64,000 bases of DNA from Psychrobacillus antarcticus (GCF_029533155.1 NZ_JAIZDB010000010.1:1-64000), one strand, 5' to 3'; counted from the first letter of the stretch, positions 1 through 8,272 are shown. Notes: generated by a model from the sequence alone, not told the origin. Numbers and translations: made by a program.

Positions 1-96
1 GGAAATTATATAGATTATTACAACTCAGAACGAAAGCAATGGGATTTAAAAAAGATGGCTCCGGAAGCATACCGAAACCATCTCATCGCAGTCTAA
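1..96 (+). CDS. IS3-family transposase (OrfB), C-terminal fragment cut by window edge
   Basis: The first 96 bases read in one frame to a TAA stop and encode the last 31 residues of a protein. The peptide ends with YNSERKQWDLKKMAPEAYRN, the usual C-terminus of IS3-family (IS150-like) OrfB transposases, which reads roughly YxxxRxQxxLKxMxPxxYR. These are DDE integrases that move the element. The start lies outside the window, so whether the gene is intact is unknown. A matching terminal inverted repeat follows at 121-146. Family assignment is from motif recognition. Confidence 0.8.
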   Translation, partial: GNYIDYYNSERKQWDLKKMAPEAYRNHLIAV

Positions 97-146
97 ACTA
101 CAAACTCTCTTTTTATTAAGTTGTCTACTTTATAGGGCTCAGTTCA
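1..146 (+). mobile_element. Right end of an IS3-family insertion sequence
   Basis: The transposase C-terminus is followed 24 bp later by a sequence at 121-146 whose reverse complement begins TGAACTGAGCCC and runs into AAAGTAGACAA. This is the typical terminal inverted repeat of IS150-like IS3 elements, which end in 5'-TG...CA-3'. The element should therefore end at about base 146. The left end and any target duplication are outside the window. Confidence 0.7.
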
Positions 147-160
147 TTTCAAGATATTGC

Positions 161-191
161 TACCTCTTCTAATTAGAAGAGGTAGTTTTTT
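161..191 (+). terminator. Intrinsic terminator just outside the IS end
   Basis: A perfect 10-bp stem (161-170 with 175-184) around an AATT loop is followed by G and six T. It sits directly outside the IS right end, so it probably belonged to the gene or region into which the element inserted, and it also blocks read-through from the transposase. Confidence 0.75.
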
Positions 192-347
192 GATGCAATG
201 ATATGGTAGATTTTTTATTGAGTTTGTTACAAACATATTAATAATATAACAAGCTTATGTCGTCTTCTAAAAAAATGTTTATAACCAAATACTGCTGGGG
301 TAAGTAATTACTAGTACACAAATAATCAGAAAATGGAGGGATTTTAT

Positions 348-521
348 ATGATTACAAATTCTATTGCAGGACAAAAATGGTGGAAGATTGGTGCGGCAGC
401 ATTCTTATCTGTAGGTTTATTAGCAGGTTGTGGTGACGGAGAAAACGAGTCTGATGTAGATGATAATATGGAAGAAGATGTTGAGCAAGACCTTGAAGAA
501 GAAGATAAAGACGGAGAGTAA
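348..521 (+). CDS. Small acidic lipoprotein, function unknown
   Basis: Encodes 57 residues. The ATG at 348 is preferred over the in-frame ATG at 333 because GGAGGG at 335-340 lies at the right distance upstream of 348 and overlaps the codons after 333. The N-terminus has a short basic region, a hydrophobic core and a lipobox (LLAGC), so the protein should be exported and lipid-anchored at Cys27 or so. The remaining ~30 residues are almost entirely Asp, Glu, Asn and Lys. I do not recognise a family; very short acidic lipoproteins are common in Bacillales. No partner gene is adjacent: an IS end lies upstream and repeat DNA downstream. Confidence 0.6.
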   Translation: MITNSIAGQKWWKIGAAAFLSVGLLAGCGDGENESDVDDNMEEDVEQDLEEEDKDGE

Positions 522-542
522 ACCTTGGCCTGACATTGAAAA

Positions 543-1310
543 GTATTTTGGTTAACTAAGAAAAACCGGGCAAAAAAACGACCGGTCCTTGAAAGTCAAA
601 ACCTGTTTCTATCGTTTTCAAAAGGCTTTGGTCAGACGTCTTGCTATATGATTACCGTTTGATTTTTTAAAGAGGCTGGTTGTGACTGACGTCACGACCA
701 GCCTCTTTTTTCTCGGTATTCTTATGGCTTTCAACTGTCCGTCGTCCTCCTACAACTTTTAGAAACAAGTTAGTTCTTTTTGGTTAACTAGAGAAAAGAT
801 ACCATACTACCAATAGAGAAGGCTCACGAAGATGCAATTTCGTTCGCTCGTTCGCTTCTTTATTTAGGGATCACTTACTACTTCTCTTTAATTCCACTAG
901 ATTAGAGGAAATCCTCTTTCTTCCTCCCTCCTTGCAAAATAGTATCCCTCATTAAAAAGACGATTTTATCCTTACATTAACTTGGACTACTCTTATCATC
1001 TAAGCGAGAGGCTATGATCAATCTTATCGTGGAGTACTACTCACTTAATTGATTGGAGTGAAATGTGGCGACTCCAGTGGGAACAGCGCGAGCTGAAAGC
1101 CCCGCAGGAACGTTTGAAAGGGACAAAGGCTAAGAGCGCCACATCGTGATCGCAACGCCTTCGTGACCAACATCCTGTTGGCCCGAGGAGATTGAAGCCG
1201 CGCCCACGGAAAGCGTCCACATGTAACGGAAATCAGTAGTATTATTCATTCTTTAAAGTTCTGTAAAACCAATGTTCATGCTGTATTTTTATATACTTTC
1301 TTATCTTGTA
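543..1310. repeat. Dispersed ~750-bp intergenic repeat, copy 1
   Basis: Non-coding DNA that is collinear with 6838-7570. Matching blocks are: 556-665 with 6840-6950 (starting with a CCGG..CCGG hairpin and an AAACCTGTTTCT stretch); 728-800 with 6962-7035 (CTCCTACAACT, TTAGAAACA, TTAACTAGAGAAAAGATA); 832-905 with 7160-7230 (ATTTCGTTCGCT); and 985-1250 with 7305-7525 (GTGGCGACT, CGTCCAC, GGAAATC). The blocks between them differ in length and content. The 1063-1230 core, with GTGGCGACTCC near its start and GCGTCCACATGTAACGGAAA near its end, resembles a repeat I believe is common between genes in Bacillaceae and Planococcaceae. No convincing ORF lies inside it. Confidence 0.75.
669..712 (+). terminator. 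Strong intrinsic terminator inside repeat copy 1
   Basis: A long near-perfect stem (AAGAGGCTGGTTGTGAC paired with GTCACGACCAGCCTCTT) is followed by a T run. It is the first good terminator downstream of the small lipoprotein gene ending at 521, and is absent from the matching place in the other two repeat copies. Confidence 0.75.
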
Positions 1311-1425
1311 AGAAAAACTGGACAAAAAAAACGCCCGGTCCTTTAGGAACTAAACCTGTTTCTACTGTTTTCGAAAGGCTTTGGACAGACTTATTGCTAT
1401 ATAATTACCGTTTGATTTTTTAAAG
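1310..1425. repeat. Partial copy of the dispersed repeat (left module only)
   Basis: This stretch repeats the left ~110 bp of the elements at 543 and 6838: a hairpin-forming CCGG region, then AAACCTGTTTCTACTGTTTTCGAAAGGCTTTGGACAGAC (read in two pieces), then GCTATATAATTACC and GATTTTTTAAAGA. It lies immediately after copy 1, so the module is present twice in tandem here. The rest of the element is missing. Confidence 0.7.
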
Positions 1426-1453
1426 ATGATTTTTATATGCTTATCTTTGAACA

Positions 1454-1497
1454 AAGTCATGACCCCCACTATTTTTGTGAGGGCCATGACTTTTTTA
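1454..1497 (+). terminator. Hairpin plus T run, probable terminator
   Basis: AAGTCATG and CATGACTT flank a CCCCCAC/GTGAGGG inner stem with a T-rich loop, followed by six T. No gene lies directly upstream on the plus strand, so it is either a relic, the end of an unannotated transcript from the repeat module, or a bidirectional block. A 70-residue ORF over this site has no homology signal I recognise and is not called. Confidence 0.5.
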
Positions 1498-1653
1498 TTT
1501 ACATAGACAAGTTCCTTTCCCAATTATTTTGTTGCATTTCTTACACTTTTTATTGGATATCCTGCTCACTTCCTTTTAATGATTTATTCAAAATATGTTG
1601 GTATCGGATTGTCCTATTCCACCTAATATTCGACACAGCACGGAAATAATAAC

Positions 1654-2024
1654 TGTGGATAAAGTTATACACAAGCAAAAGGACATTAAACCAATAATAG
1701 ATTGAATAAAATATAAGTAGTCCACATTCTATCCACACGATGTTGTGTATAAGTATTTAGATGTTAACATTTACAACTCTAATTCATATTGAAAGTATGT
1801 AGAACTCGGATAAATTTAGACAAAACATAAAAAAATTCTCTTTTTTTCAAAGAAAAATGATTTAGAACCTTAATTAGTTTGGTTTTTCAGGGAAATGTTT
1901 CGACAAAACTCGACATTCTAATAATTGTGGATAACTTTATATACAAAATCCACACTGGTATATATAAGTTCACCGCTACTATTAACAGCTTATTAACACC
2001 TTATCCACTTATACCTGTGGATAA
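1654..2024. promoter_or_regulatory. Cluster of DnaA boxes upstream of sda
   Basis: Seven DnaA-box-like 9-mers lie within 371 bp. TGTGGATAA, the reverse of the perfect box TTATCCACA, occurs at 1654-1662, 1926-1934 and 2016-2024. TTATCCACT is at 2001-2009, TTATACACA at 1665-1673, TGTGTATAA at 1744-1752 and CTATCCACA at 1729-1737. The region is very AT-rich. In Bacillus subtilis, sda transcription is controlled by DnaA through boxes in its promoter, linking replication status to sporulation. The sda gene starts 169 bp downstream, so the same control is the simplest explanation. The number of boxes is larger than a single promoter needs. Confidence 0.8.
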
Positions 2025-2192
2025 AGGAACAGTTGTTCTTAAGTGTAAGATTTGTTAAATTAGTCTTATGAAAGGTAAAGAACTTTTTTACTTTATTAGA
2101 TCATTAATCATCTGTCGTGAAATTTTAGTTAAATAGCATACGTTGAAGCATATATAGATATATATTATCCAATGAAAACGGAGGTGCAAGGT

Positions 2193-2327
2193 ATGAGTAA
2201 AATGTCTGATGATTTTCTAATTGAATCTTATTTAACAGCAAAAAAACTAAAATTAAATCCAGAATTTCTTGAACTATTAGAATCCGAAATGGCTCGCCGC
2301 TGCTTATCCATCCAAAATGTTAGTTAG
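2193..2327 (+). CDS. sda: Sda, sporulation checkpoint inhibitor of histidine kinase KinA
   Basis: Encodes 44 residues from ATG at 2193 with GGAGGTG at 2180-2186. The protein reads MSKMSDDFLIESYLTAKKLK and continues with a second helix (NPEFLELLESEMARRCL), matching the two-helix hairpin of Sda (in B. subtilis MRKLSDELLIESYFKA and LNRDFIELIENEIKRRSL). Sda binds the dimerisation domain of the sporulation kinase KinA and blocks phosphate flow to Spo0A when replication is disturbed. Length fits the family (about 46 residues). It is regulated upstream by a DnaA-box cluster and followed by a terminator shared with the convergent SASP gene. The gene is below common ORF length cut-offs and easily missed. 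Confidence 0.9.
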   Translation: MSKMSDDFLIESYLTAKKLKLNPEFLELLESEMARRCLSIQNVS

Positions 2328-2364
2328 TAATGCCAAAATCTTCTTTGCTTTTTCTAAAGCTACA

Positions 2365-2398
2365 AAAAAGCCGGTGGAAAATTTCCACCGACCGGATA
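2365..2398. terminator. Bidirectional terminator between sda and the SASP gene
   Basis: A CCGGTGGAAA/TTTCCACCG palindrome is flanked by A and T runs on either side. It lies between convergent genes and can serve both. Confidence 0.6.
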
Positions 2399-2405
2399 TA
2401 ATTTT

Positions 2406-2609
2406 TTAGCTATATTGATTTCCGTTCAATTGCGATTGGGCTTGAGCTACTAAACGCTTTGTTATTTCTCCGCCAACGGAACCGTTAGCACGCGCTGAAG
2501 CTTCTCCTCCAAGTTGAACACCGAATTCTTGTGCGATTTCATATTTCATCTGGTCAAGGGCTTGTTTTACGCCTGGTACTAGAAGTTGATTTGAATTACT
2601 GTTTGGCAT
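2406..2609 (-). CDS. Alpha/beta-type small acid-soluble spore protein (SASP)
   Basis: Encodes 67 residues. ATG at 2609 is chosen over the in-frame GTG at 2618 because the strong AAGGAGGTG site overlaps that GTG. The sequence contains the two conserved SASP blocks: the region [20 protein letters not shown] with the GPR protease cleavage site at EFGV, and [20 protein letters not shown]. These proteins coat and protect spore DNA in the developing forespore and are degraded by Gpr during germination. Length (60-75 residues) is typical. It is a single gene with its own terminator and is expected to be under forespore sigma-G, although I could not assign a clear promoter. Confidence 0.95.
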   Translation of the reverse strand: MPNSNSNQLLVPGVKQALDQMKYEIAQEFGVQLGGEASARANGSVGGEITKRLVAQAQSQLNGNQYS

Positions 2610-2708
2610 GTTGTTCACCTCCTTGTAAGCTTATATTGTGTTTTTTTTCATCATTTATACTACTTAATAAAACAGTAAATTTTGTAAATAGCATTCAGTT
2701 GTTGCTTA

Positions 2709-3503
2709 TTACTTTTCAAGAATTTGATTAATCACTTCATTCGCTTTGCTATTGTTTAAATTTTTGTAAATACAGCTTGCTGGTAAATCCCTTAGTGTCT
2801 CTGTAAATGCGTTAGCCATTTCTGCTTCTCCTGCTACGTGAAACTCACGCCAACCTCTTTTTTTCTTTAATTGTTCAACGGTAGTTCTCATTCCTTTGTA
2901 AAAGGTACTTGCATTAACTCTGTATTGCGAATCCAAAACTGCAGTATTGTTATCTGCAACTGCTCGTCTCCCTCGACTATCTAGTTTGACTTTTTCATTC
3001 CATGTTTCCGAAACTGGATCATATTTGAACGTTACATCATCTCGAACAAATCCTAATGCTGTGTCTAGAATACGGACTTCCCCAAAGCTAGGCATGATTA
3101 TACCTGCTTCTGGATATGCTTTATACATATACTCCAGTTGCTCTGTTACAGGATGGCTTTCCCAGTAAAAGTTATTTTTTACTGGTACCTGTACATAATG
3201 AACAGACCACAAATCATCATTTGCACTGGCAAAAATAACGACGCCCTTGCGTAAATTTAACGAATTTTTTTCAACTTCATTTATGACTTTATCCTTCACC
3301 TGATTAAATGCCTTTATTTCATTTTCATCATCCGATGCCTTTAAATATTCGCCTATGCGTTTTAATCCACTTTTCAAATGAATATCCCATGCCCCATTTA
3401 GCTGTTCAGGATCTGCTGGATTTGTATTTAAATAAATACTTAGAATACTTCGATCCATACTCGTGTATGCTTTCAACGCTTCAATTTCTTTATTTATCGT
3501 CAT
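2709..3503 (-). CDS. VLRF1/aeRF1-type release-factor-like protein
   Basis: Encodes 264 residues with GGAGGAAGGTAGA before ATG. The N-terminal ~125 residues resemble the mixed alpha/beta first domain of bacterial archaeo-eukaryotic RF1-like proteins (SILSIYLNTNP, then ...KGVVIFAS). The C-terminal half has the eRF1 domain 2/3-like arrangement ending in a Rossmann-like segment (GWREFHVAGEAEMANAFTET). Annotation pipelines call such Bacillales proteins VLRF1-family aeRF1-type release factors; in the eukaryotic relative Vms1 the domain releases peptides from stalled ribosomes. The bacterial role is inferred, not shown. No canonical GGQ motif is visible. It is a single gene between SASP and nhaK. 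Confidence 0.6.
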   Translation of the reverse strand: MTINKEIEALKAYTSMDRSILSIYLNTNPADPEQLNGAWDIHLKSGLKRIGEYLKASDDENEIKAFNQVKDKVINEVEKNSLNLRKGVVIFASANDDLWSVHYVQVPVKNNFYWESHPVTEQLEYMYKAYPEAGIIMPSFGEVRILDTALGFVRDDVTFKYDPVSETWNEKVKLDSRGRRAVADNNTAVLDSQYRVNASTFYKGMRTTVEQLKKKRGWREFHVAGEAEMANAFTETLRDLPASCIYKNLNNSKANEVINQILEK

Positions 3504-3616
3504 TCTACCTTCCTCCTTTGTCTAACTCTTCTTAGTATCACCTTTCATTAAAGGATTACACCGAGGAAAGAATGATTAAATTTTGTTAAAAATAAATAAT
3601 TATTGATTATATCAAT

Positions 3617-3655
3617 GAAAAAAACGCACCGACTGTATTTAGTCGATACGTTTTG
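3617..3655 (-). terminator. Terminator of the antiporter gene
   Basis: On the minus strand a CGACT/AGTCG stem with extra outer pairs (ACG/CGT) is followed by a long T run. It starts just after the antiporter stop codon. Confidence 0.65.
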
Positions 3656-3658
3656 TTG

Positions 3659-5698
3659 TTAATGTGAATGGATACTAGTTTCCTCCATCCAATATGCCTC
3701 ACGAATATTAATATGCCTTCGCATTTCCCTTGTTATTTCCAAGGTTATTTCTCCACTTTCATACAATCTTTGAATTTCATCGCGCTCTGCTTGAAAAGCT
3801 TTATCTCGTAATTCTCTTTGTACACTCATATAATGACGAGAGTCGGTTAAATTATTAGCAAGCTTAAATTTGACGATCATATCATTATACTCTCCAATGA
3901 GTTTCACATTAACTATCTCATTTTCAGCAGTCATCGTTTGTCTCAAATATTTTATCGCAGCTCTTGCCATTTCTACCTTTAGTTTCACTACTTTGTTGCC
4001 TTTTAATATACGTTTTTTTATCGAATCATGTTTTTGATGAATGATCAATCTCAACAAGTTGTAATATCCTCTTTTAAGAACTGTCCATATTAGCAATCCT
4101 CTATATATAGTACGATTGGTCACAGCAACTCGCATACGATGGATATGCTCCTCTATTAGGTAAAGGGATTCCCTATCAATTTCATTATTAAATTTGAGTT
4201 TTTCTATTACAGCACTTTCAACATCCAATACTTTCATTCGAGTGGTCGTTTCTATAAAATCTAAACGCGCTGCCTCTTCATCACTAACAAATAACAACTG
4301 ATTCCGTATTTGATTATAATTTGCAATAATAGAGACCGATGCACTACGATTTTCATCTGTTGTAAGTTCCCTTAACGTATTTATTGCACTCTCAGCACTT
4401 CGCAGTTTAGCTAAATTCTCCATGTCTTCTTTAGCTTCCTCCGTTTTTCCTTTATCTGTTTTAGCTAATAGTGGAAGGACCATACTAGCTAAAACAAGCG
4501 TCACTAAAATGACTCCTGCAGCTATAAAAATTATTAATGCTCGTTGGGGAAAAACATCGCCATTTGCTAAAAAGTATGGAATTGTAAAAGCTCCTGCTAA
4601 AGTAACTGCACCTCGTACACCTGCTATAGTAGTTATTGCCACATATCGCAAAGAAGGTTTAGTCAATTTTTCCTCTTTCATAAACCAGCCTATCCACCAC
4701 GCTAAGTAGATCCAAAGCCAACGAAGTATCAGCAAAGCTGCAGTGATGATGAAAATATAAATGATTACTTGGTAATTATTAAATAGCGGACTTTCGAAAA
4801 TTTCTTTAGAAACGCTTGGAATTTGTAAACCAAGCAATACAAATACAAGTCCATTCAAAATGAAAATAACCATTGTCCAAGTACTTTTGGACACAACTTG
4901 TAGTTGTATGGCTGGTGACTGTTCACGATCTTTAAAAATGCCATGTACAATACCAGCAGCTACTACTGAAAGTATCCCTGATAGATGAAAATGTTCAATT
5001 ACATAAAAAATCACAAAAGGCGTAAGTAATTGAATAAGCATATGAAGCGTTACATCTTCCATACCCAATCGTCGGATATAAACCTTCAATTGAATAATCA
5101 AATAGGCAAGTAACGCACCACCAAGAAAACCACCTAATGCAATCCATATAAAACTTACACTCGCCTCTGCTAGTGAAAATACACCTGTAACTGTAGCTGC
5201 TACTGCAAACTTAAACGCAACTAAACCGGACGCATCGTTCATCAGGCCTTCGCCTTCAAGAATATGCGTAATTGTCTTAGGAATCTTTACACGACTGGAG
5301 ATTGCTCCTACTGCTACAACATCCGTTGGGGATAAAATAGCTGCTAGAGCAAATGCCGCAGATAATGGAATTGACGGTATAAGCCAATGTATTAAATAAC
5401 CAATCACTAACACAGTTAAAAATACAAGCCCTAGTGCTAGCATCAAAATAGGTTTTCGCAGTTTCCAAAGCTCATGCCTCGATACATTTTTTCCATCATA
5501 AAATAACAATGGAGCAATAAAAAGAACAAAGAACAGTTCTGGCTCTAATTCTACGTGAATTCCGACAGGCAAAGCTGCAAGCGAAACACCAAGCACAATT
5601 TGAATAAGTGGTACTGGTATGTATGGTAAAAAATGATTTATAAAATTGGATAGTCCAATAATGCTTATTAATAATAGGATAATTAAAAAAAACTCCAC
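3659..5698 (-). CDS. nhaK: CPA1-family Na+(K+)/H+ antiporter, NhaK-like
   Basis: Encodes 679 residues starting at GTG 5698; an adjacent in-frame TTG at 5701 is closer to the AAGGGG site than is usual. The first ~410 residues hold about 12 hydrophobic helices with the conserved CPA1 motif SPTDVVAVGAI (transport Asp) and EGLMNDASGLVAF. The last ~270 residues are a charged cytoplasmic tail, as in B. subtilis NhaK (about 670 residues). It should exchange cytoplasmic Na+ or K+ for H+ across the plasma membrane and help with alkali and salt tolerance. It is monocistronic with its own terminator. Confidence 0.85.
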   Translation of the reverse strand: MEFFLIILLLISIIGLSNFINHFLPYIPVPLIQIVLGVSLAALPVGIHVELEPELFFVLFIAPLLFYDGKNVSRHELWKLRKPILMLALGLVFLTVLVIGYLIHWLIPSIPLSAAFALAAILSPTDVVAVGAISSRVKIPKTITHILEGEGLMNDASGLVAFKFAVAATVTGVFSLAEASVSFIWIALGGFLGGALLAYLIIQLKVYIRRLGMEDVTLHMLIQLLTPFVIFYVIEHFHLSGILSVVAAGIVHGIFKDREQSPAIQLQVVSKSTWTMVIFILNGLVFVLLGLQIPSVSKEIFESPLFNNYQVIIYIFIITAALLILRWLWIYLAWWIGWFMKEEKLTKPSLRYVAITTIAGVRGAVTLAGAFTIPYFLANGDVFPQRALIIFIAAGVILVTLVLASMVLPLLAKTDKGKTEEAKEDMENLAKLRSAESAINTLRELTTDENRSASVSIIANYNQIRNQLLFVSDEEAARLDFIETTTRMKVLDVESAVIEKLKFNNEIDRESLYLIEEHIHRMRVAVTNRTIYRGLLIWTVLKRGYYNLLRLIIHQKHDSIKKRILKGNKVVKLKVEMARAAIKYLRQTMTAENEIVNVKLIGEYNDMIVKFKLANNLTDSRHYMSVQRELRDKAFQAERDEIQRLYESGEITLEITREMRRHINIREAYWMEETSIHSH

Positions 5699-5783
5699 CA
5701 AAATTCCCCTTTTTATTCCAGTCTCCTCATTTAATTCTATAGGGAATATATAGTAAATACAAATCTACAACTATTATTAGCCT

Positions 5784-6737
5784 TTAAATTTGTTCATCCC
5801 TTTTTGTTAAATAATCCATCATTCCCATTGCACTTACTTCTAAATCTAACTGAATTAATCTAAATACTCGATGACTTTCAGAAACACCTTGGTCACTCAG
5901 ATGATCTTTCACTAGCTTACCGAGTCTATTTGCTAACTCGTCATATCCCTTTTCTTCTGCGTACACATCTTCTGCTTCTGACATAAAAATATTTAACCAC
6001 ATGGAAACTTGAGAAAGTGCTTCATCAGGTGAATTCGTCACGCCGAAATGTCCATAATAAATACATTCAAGATTCATTTGTACGAAAAGCTCTATGGCCT
6101 TTTGCATTGCAGCTGGATTGAAATGGTTTGGTGAGGTAGATGGTAAAAAGAAACTAACTCCATCAGCTATTAATTGTTCGTAGCGAACGCCGACCGTATC
6201 ACCAGTAAACATGCCATTACTAACTGGATCATAAATACTAAAGTGATGATTAGCATGACCAGGAGTATCATAAAACTTTAATATGCAGGTCTCCCCTATT
6301 TTTAAAATATCTTCATCGTTCATTATTATCATTCGCTCATGTGGAATTGGAATAATAGGATCGAATAATTCCTCAAACTTAGCTCCATAAACTGCTTTCG
6401 CTCCTGCTATTAGCCTTTCTGGTTCTGCCATATGCCTTACTCCTTTTGGATGAATAACTACTTGAGCATTTGGACATTCCTTCAATAGAAGCCCTGCTCC
6501 TCCTGCATGATCCAAATGAATATGTGTAACGATTATGTATTTCACTTGGTCTAGTGAGAAACCTAATGATTTCAATCCATTTTTTACATGCTTTACCGAC
6601 GGGCTTGGTCCAGTTTCTACTATTGTAAGATCATCTTCATCTATGACATACGTGCCTGTACGTTCTGATTCCCCCATATCAAATCCATCGATTAAATAAA
6701 TTCTTTCATTTAACATTTTCGGATACTTGTTTGTCAT
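5784..6737 (-). CDS. MBL-fold metallo-hydrolase
   Basis: Encodes 317 residues. ATG 6737 is chosen over ATG 6773 because AGGGGG stands 7-12 bases before it. The metallo-beta-lactamase signature HIHLDH is at residues 72-77, followed by further metal ligands in DTPGHANHH and FTGDTVG, and by YYGHFG near residue 235, which supplies the last His. This set binds two metal ions. The C-terminal ~80 residues are helical. Family members hydrolyse thioesters, lactones or phosphodiesters; the substrate cannot be told. It is a single gene on the minus strand, bordered upstream by repeat copy 3. Confidence 0.75.
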   Translation of the reverse strand: MTNKYPKMLNERIYLIDGFDMGESERTGTYVIDEDDLTIVETGPSPSVKHVKNGLKSLGFSLDQVKYIIVTHIHLDHAGGAGLLLKECPNAQVVIHPKGVRHMAEPERLIAGAKAVYGAKFEELFDPIIPIPHERMIIMNDEDILKIGETCILKFYDTPGHANHHFSIYDPVSNGMFTGDTVGVRYEQLIADGVSFFLPSTSPNHFNPAAMQKAIELFVQMNLECIYYGHFGVTNSPDEALSQVSMWLNIFMSEAEDVYAEEKGYDELANRLGKLVKDHLSDQGVSESHRVFRLIQLDLEVSAMGMMDYLTKRDEQI

Positions 6738-6837
6738 TTCGATACCCCCTATATTTAATTGAATATTTTGCAAATAACTCTCCTTCTATTATTTTAACAT
6801 TAATTTTGAAAATAACTAAGTAGGTACAAAAACTAGT

Positions 6838-7570
6838 AAGAAAAACCGGGCAAAAAGACGCCCGGTCCTTTAAGTTCAAAACCTGTTTCTGTCGTTTTCG
6901 AAGTGCTTTAGACAGACGTTTTGCTATATAATTACGAAGTGAATTTTTAGAGATGCCGGTTGTCTATCCGTCGCTCTCCTACAACTCTTAGAAACAGGTT
7001 AGTACATTTTTGGCTAACTAGAGAAAAGATACTTTCCTATTCCTTGAGGCTAGATGATGACAGTCTAAGTGCGCGACATCCTGGTGCTCCTGCGCAAACT
7101 TCGTCGCAAAATAAAAAAACATTTCGCAACGACTGCCTGACCCGCATCGTGTGGGCCTGAAGATGAAATTTCGTTCGCTATTTCGCTACTTTATTTAGTA
7201 ACTAATAACTATTTCTCTTTGTTTCCACTAGTGTAAATAATCTACCTTTTTCCTCTTCATTACAGCATAATATCTCTAATTCACCAGACGGTTTTATCCC
7301 TATGTTAACTTTGATTATTATTATCGTCTGAGCGAAAGGCTATGCTGAATCTTTCAATAAAGTATTACTCACTTAATTTATTGAAGTGAAGGGTGGCGAC
7401 TTCTGCAGGATGAGTGAGACAGATGAGATATCACAGCGACGCGCTATCGACGGTGATAGCTCATCGCTCACCACGCAAAACGCGTCCACCTGTAATGGAA
7501 ATCGATAGTAATATTTATTCATTCTTTCACCCTTAAAACAAAGTGAACACGTTACATTTTTATATCTTTC
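6838..7570. repeat. Dispersed ~750-bp intergenic repeat, copy 3
   Basis: Collinear with 543-1310 (blocks listed there). It opens with the hairpin CCGGGC..GCCCGG, then AAACCTGTTTCTGTCGTTTTCG, read here in two pieces. It carries GTGGCGACTTC at 7393 and GCGTCCACCTGTAATGGAAA near 7482-7501, and ends near 7565. It contains its own inner dyads (for example CTATCGACGGTGATAG at 7444). A 66-residue ORF at 6960-7160 lies inside it and looks fortuitous. The element separates the metallo-hydrolase gene from the 107-residue gene and holds no recognisable gene. Confidence 0.75.
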
Positions 7571-7894
7571 TTAGTCTTCAAAAAACCCTACCCCATAAAA
7601 AAGTTGCGGTAGGGTTGTCGTATTTATTCGTGCTAACTGCTGAAGCGTATTAAACTTCTCTACACTTTGCCGCAATTGCTCTTGGAGCTGACTAATCGGC
7701 TCCAATTCTCCTCTGCTTTCTAACGCCATTTTAACCGAACGATTGGCACGTTCAATCATATCCTCAACATTTTGGATCGCTCGGTCTGTGGGATTTGTTA
7801 AAGCTTCACCCACAGCAAAAGTTACATTATCCACGGAATTGTGCAATTGACCAAGAACGGTATCTTCTTTCCAGCTACTTTGTACATGATCCAT
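7571..7894 (-). CDS. Hypothetical helical protein with terminator overlapping its 3' end
   Basis: Encodes 107 residues after a strong AGGAGGACTTGAA site. The protein is acidic and mostly helical (VDNVTFAVGEALTNPTDRAI, then a second helix with heptad-like spacing), with no signal peptide. I do not recognise the family; its neighbour on the other strand is a Tlp-like spore gene, so a spore role is possible but unsupported. The last ~13 codons coincide with a GC-rich hairpin followed by TTTTTT, a standard terminator, so either the terminator is embedded in the coding region or the original stop codon was lost and the frame now reads through it. Confidence 0.6.
   Translation of the reverse strand: MDHVQSSWKEDTVLGQLHNSVDNVTFAVGEALTNPTDRAIQNVEDMIERANRSVKMALESRGELEPISQLQEQLRQSVEKFNTLQQLARINTTTLPQLFYGVGFFED
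7579..7616 (-). terminator. Intrinsic terminator inside the end of the 107-residue gene
   Basis: On the minus strand AACCCTACCGCAAC pairs with GTTGGGGTAGGGTT-like sequence around a T-rich loop (ATGGGGTAGGGTT follows) and is followed by six T. It ends only 6-8 bases before the stop codon at 7571. Confidence 0.6.
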
Positions 7895-8038
7895 TTCAAG
7901 TCCTCCTCATCTTTCTTAGGTTTACTATGGCAACTTTAACCGACAATTATTCACTCGTGGATTAACTAATAACTCATATTCTTATCAGTTTAGGGAACAC
8001 TATTTATTGGAAGCATCAAATTATAAGGAGGAAAAGTT

Positions 8039-8260
8039 ATGCCTAATACCAGACGTGGTCCCAATGATCTTTCTAGTAGTGAAGAAAGACTTAAGAAAAC
8101 AATCCGACATATGGAAGCAGCTGAAATAGCGAAGGAATACGCACCAGCAAAAGACGTTGCTGCAATTGAAAAGAAGAATGAACAACGTGCAAAAAGCATA
8201 GAAGAATTGGAAAATGAAGTAAAGGCAGCAGAGAATTATGGTTTAAAAGGATACTTATAA
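8039..8260 (+). CDS. tlp: Tlp-like small acid-soluble spore protein
   Basis: Encodes 73 residues with AAGGAGG upstream. The central segment KKTIRHMEAAEIA and the following IEKKNEQRAKSIEELENEV match the Tlp consensus (NTIENIEEAEE, then IKEKNERRAESIE..EI). Tlp proteins are minor acid-soluble proteins of the spore core. The N-terminus is shorter and lacks the usual DDRSDN motif, so this is a diverged member. It is monocistronic and followed by a good terminator. Confidence 0.75.
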   Translation: MPNTRRGPNDLSSSEERLKKTIRHMEAAEIAKEYAPAKDVAAIEKKNEQRAKSIEELENEVKAAENYGLKGYL

Positions 8261-8272
8261 CACTTTTTAGCT

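Noticed and set aside
1437-1649. 70-residue ORF over the 1454-1497 hairpin
   Set aside because: It overlaps a terminator-like structure, has no ribosome site and resembles no protein.
1654-2024. Chromosome origin (oriC)
   Set aside because: The DnaA boxes are suggestive, but dnaA, dnaN, rpmH and the usual neighbours are absent and sda explains the sites.
6960-7160. 66-residue ORF
   Set aside because: It lies inside the dispersed repeat, is not conserved in copy 1 and has no ribosome site.
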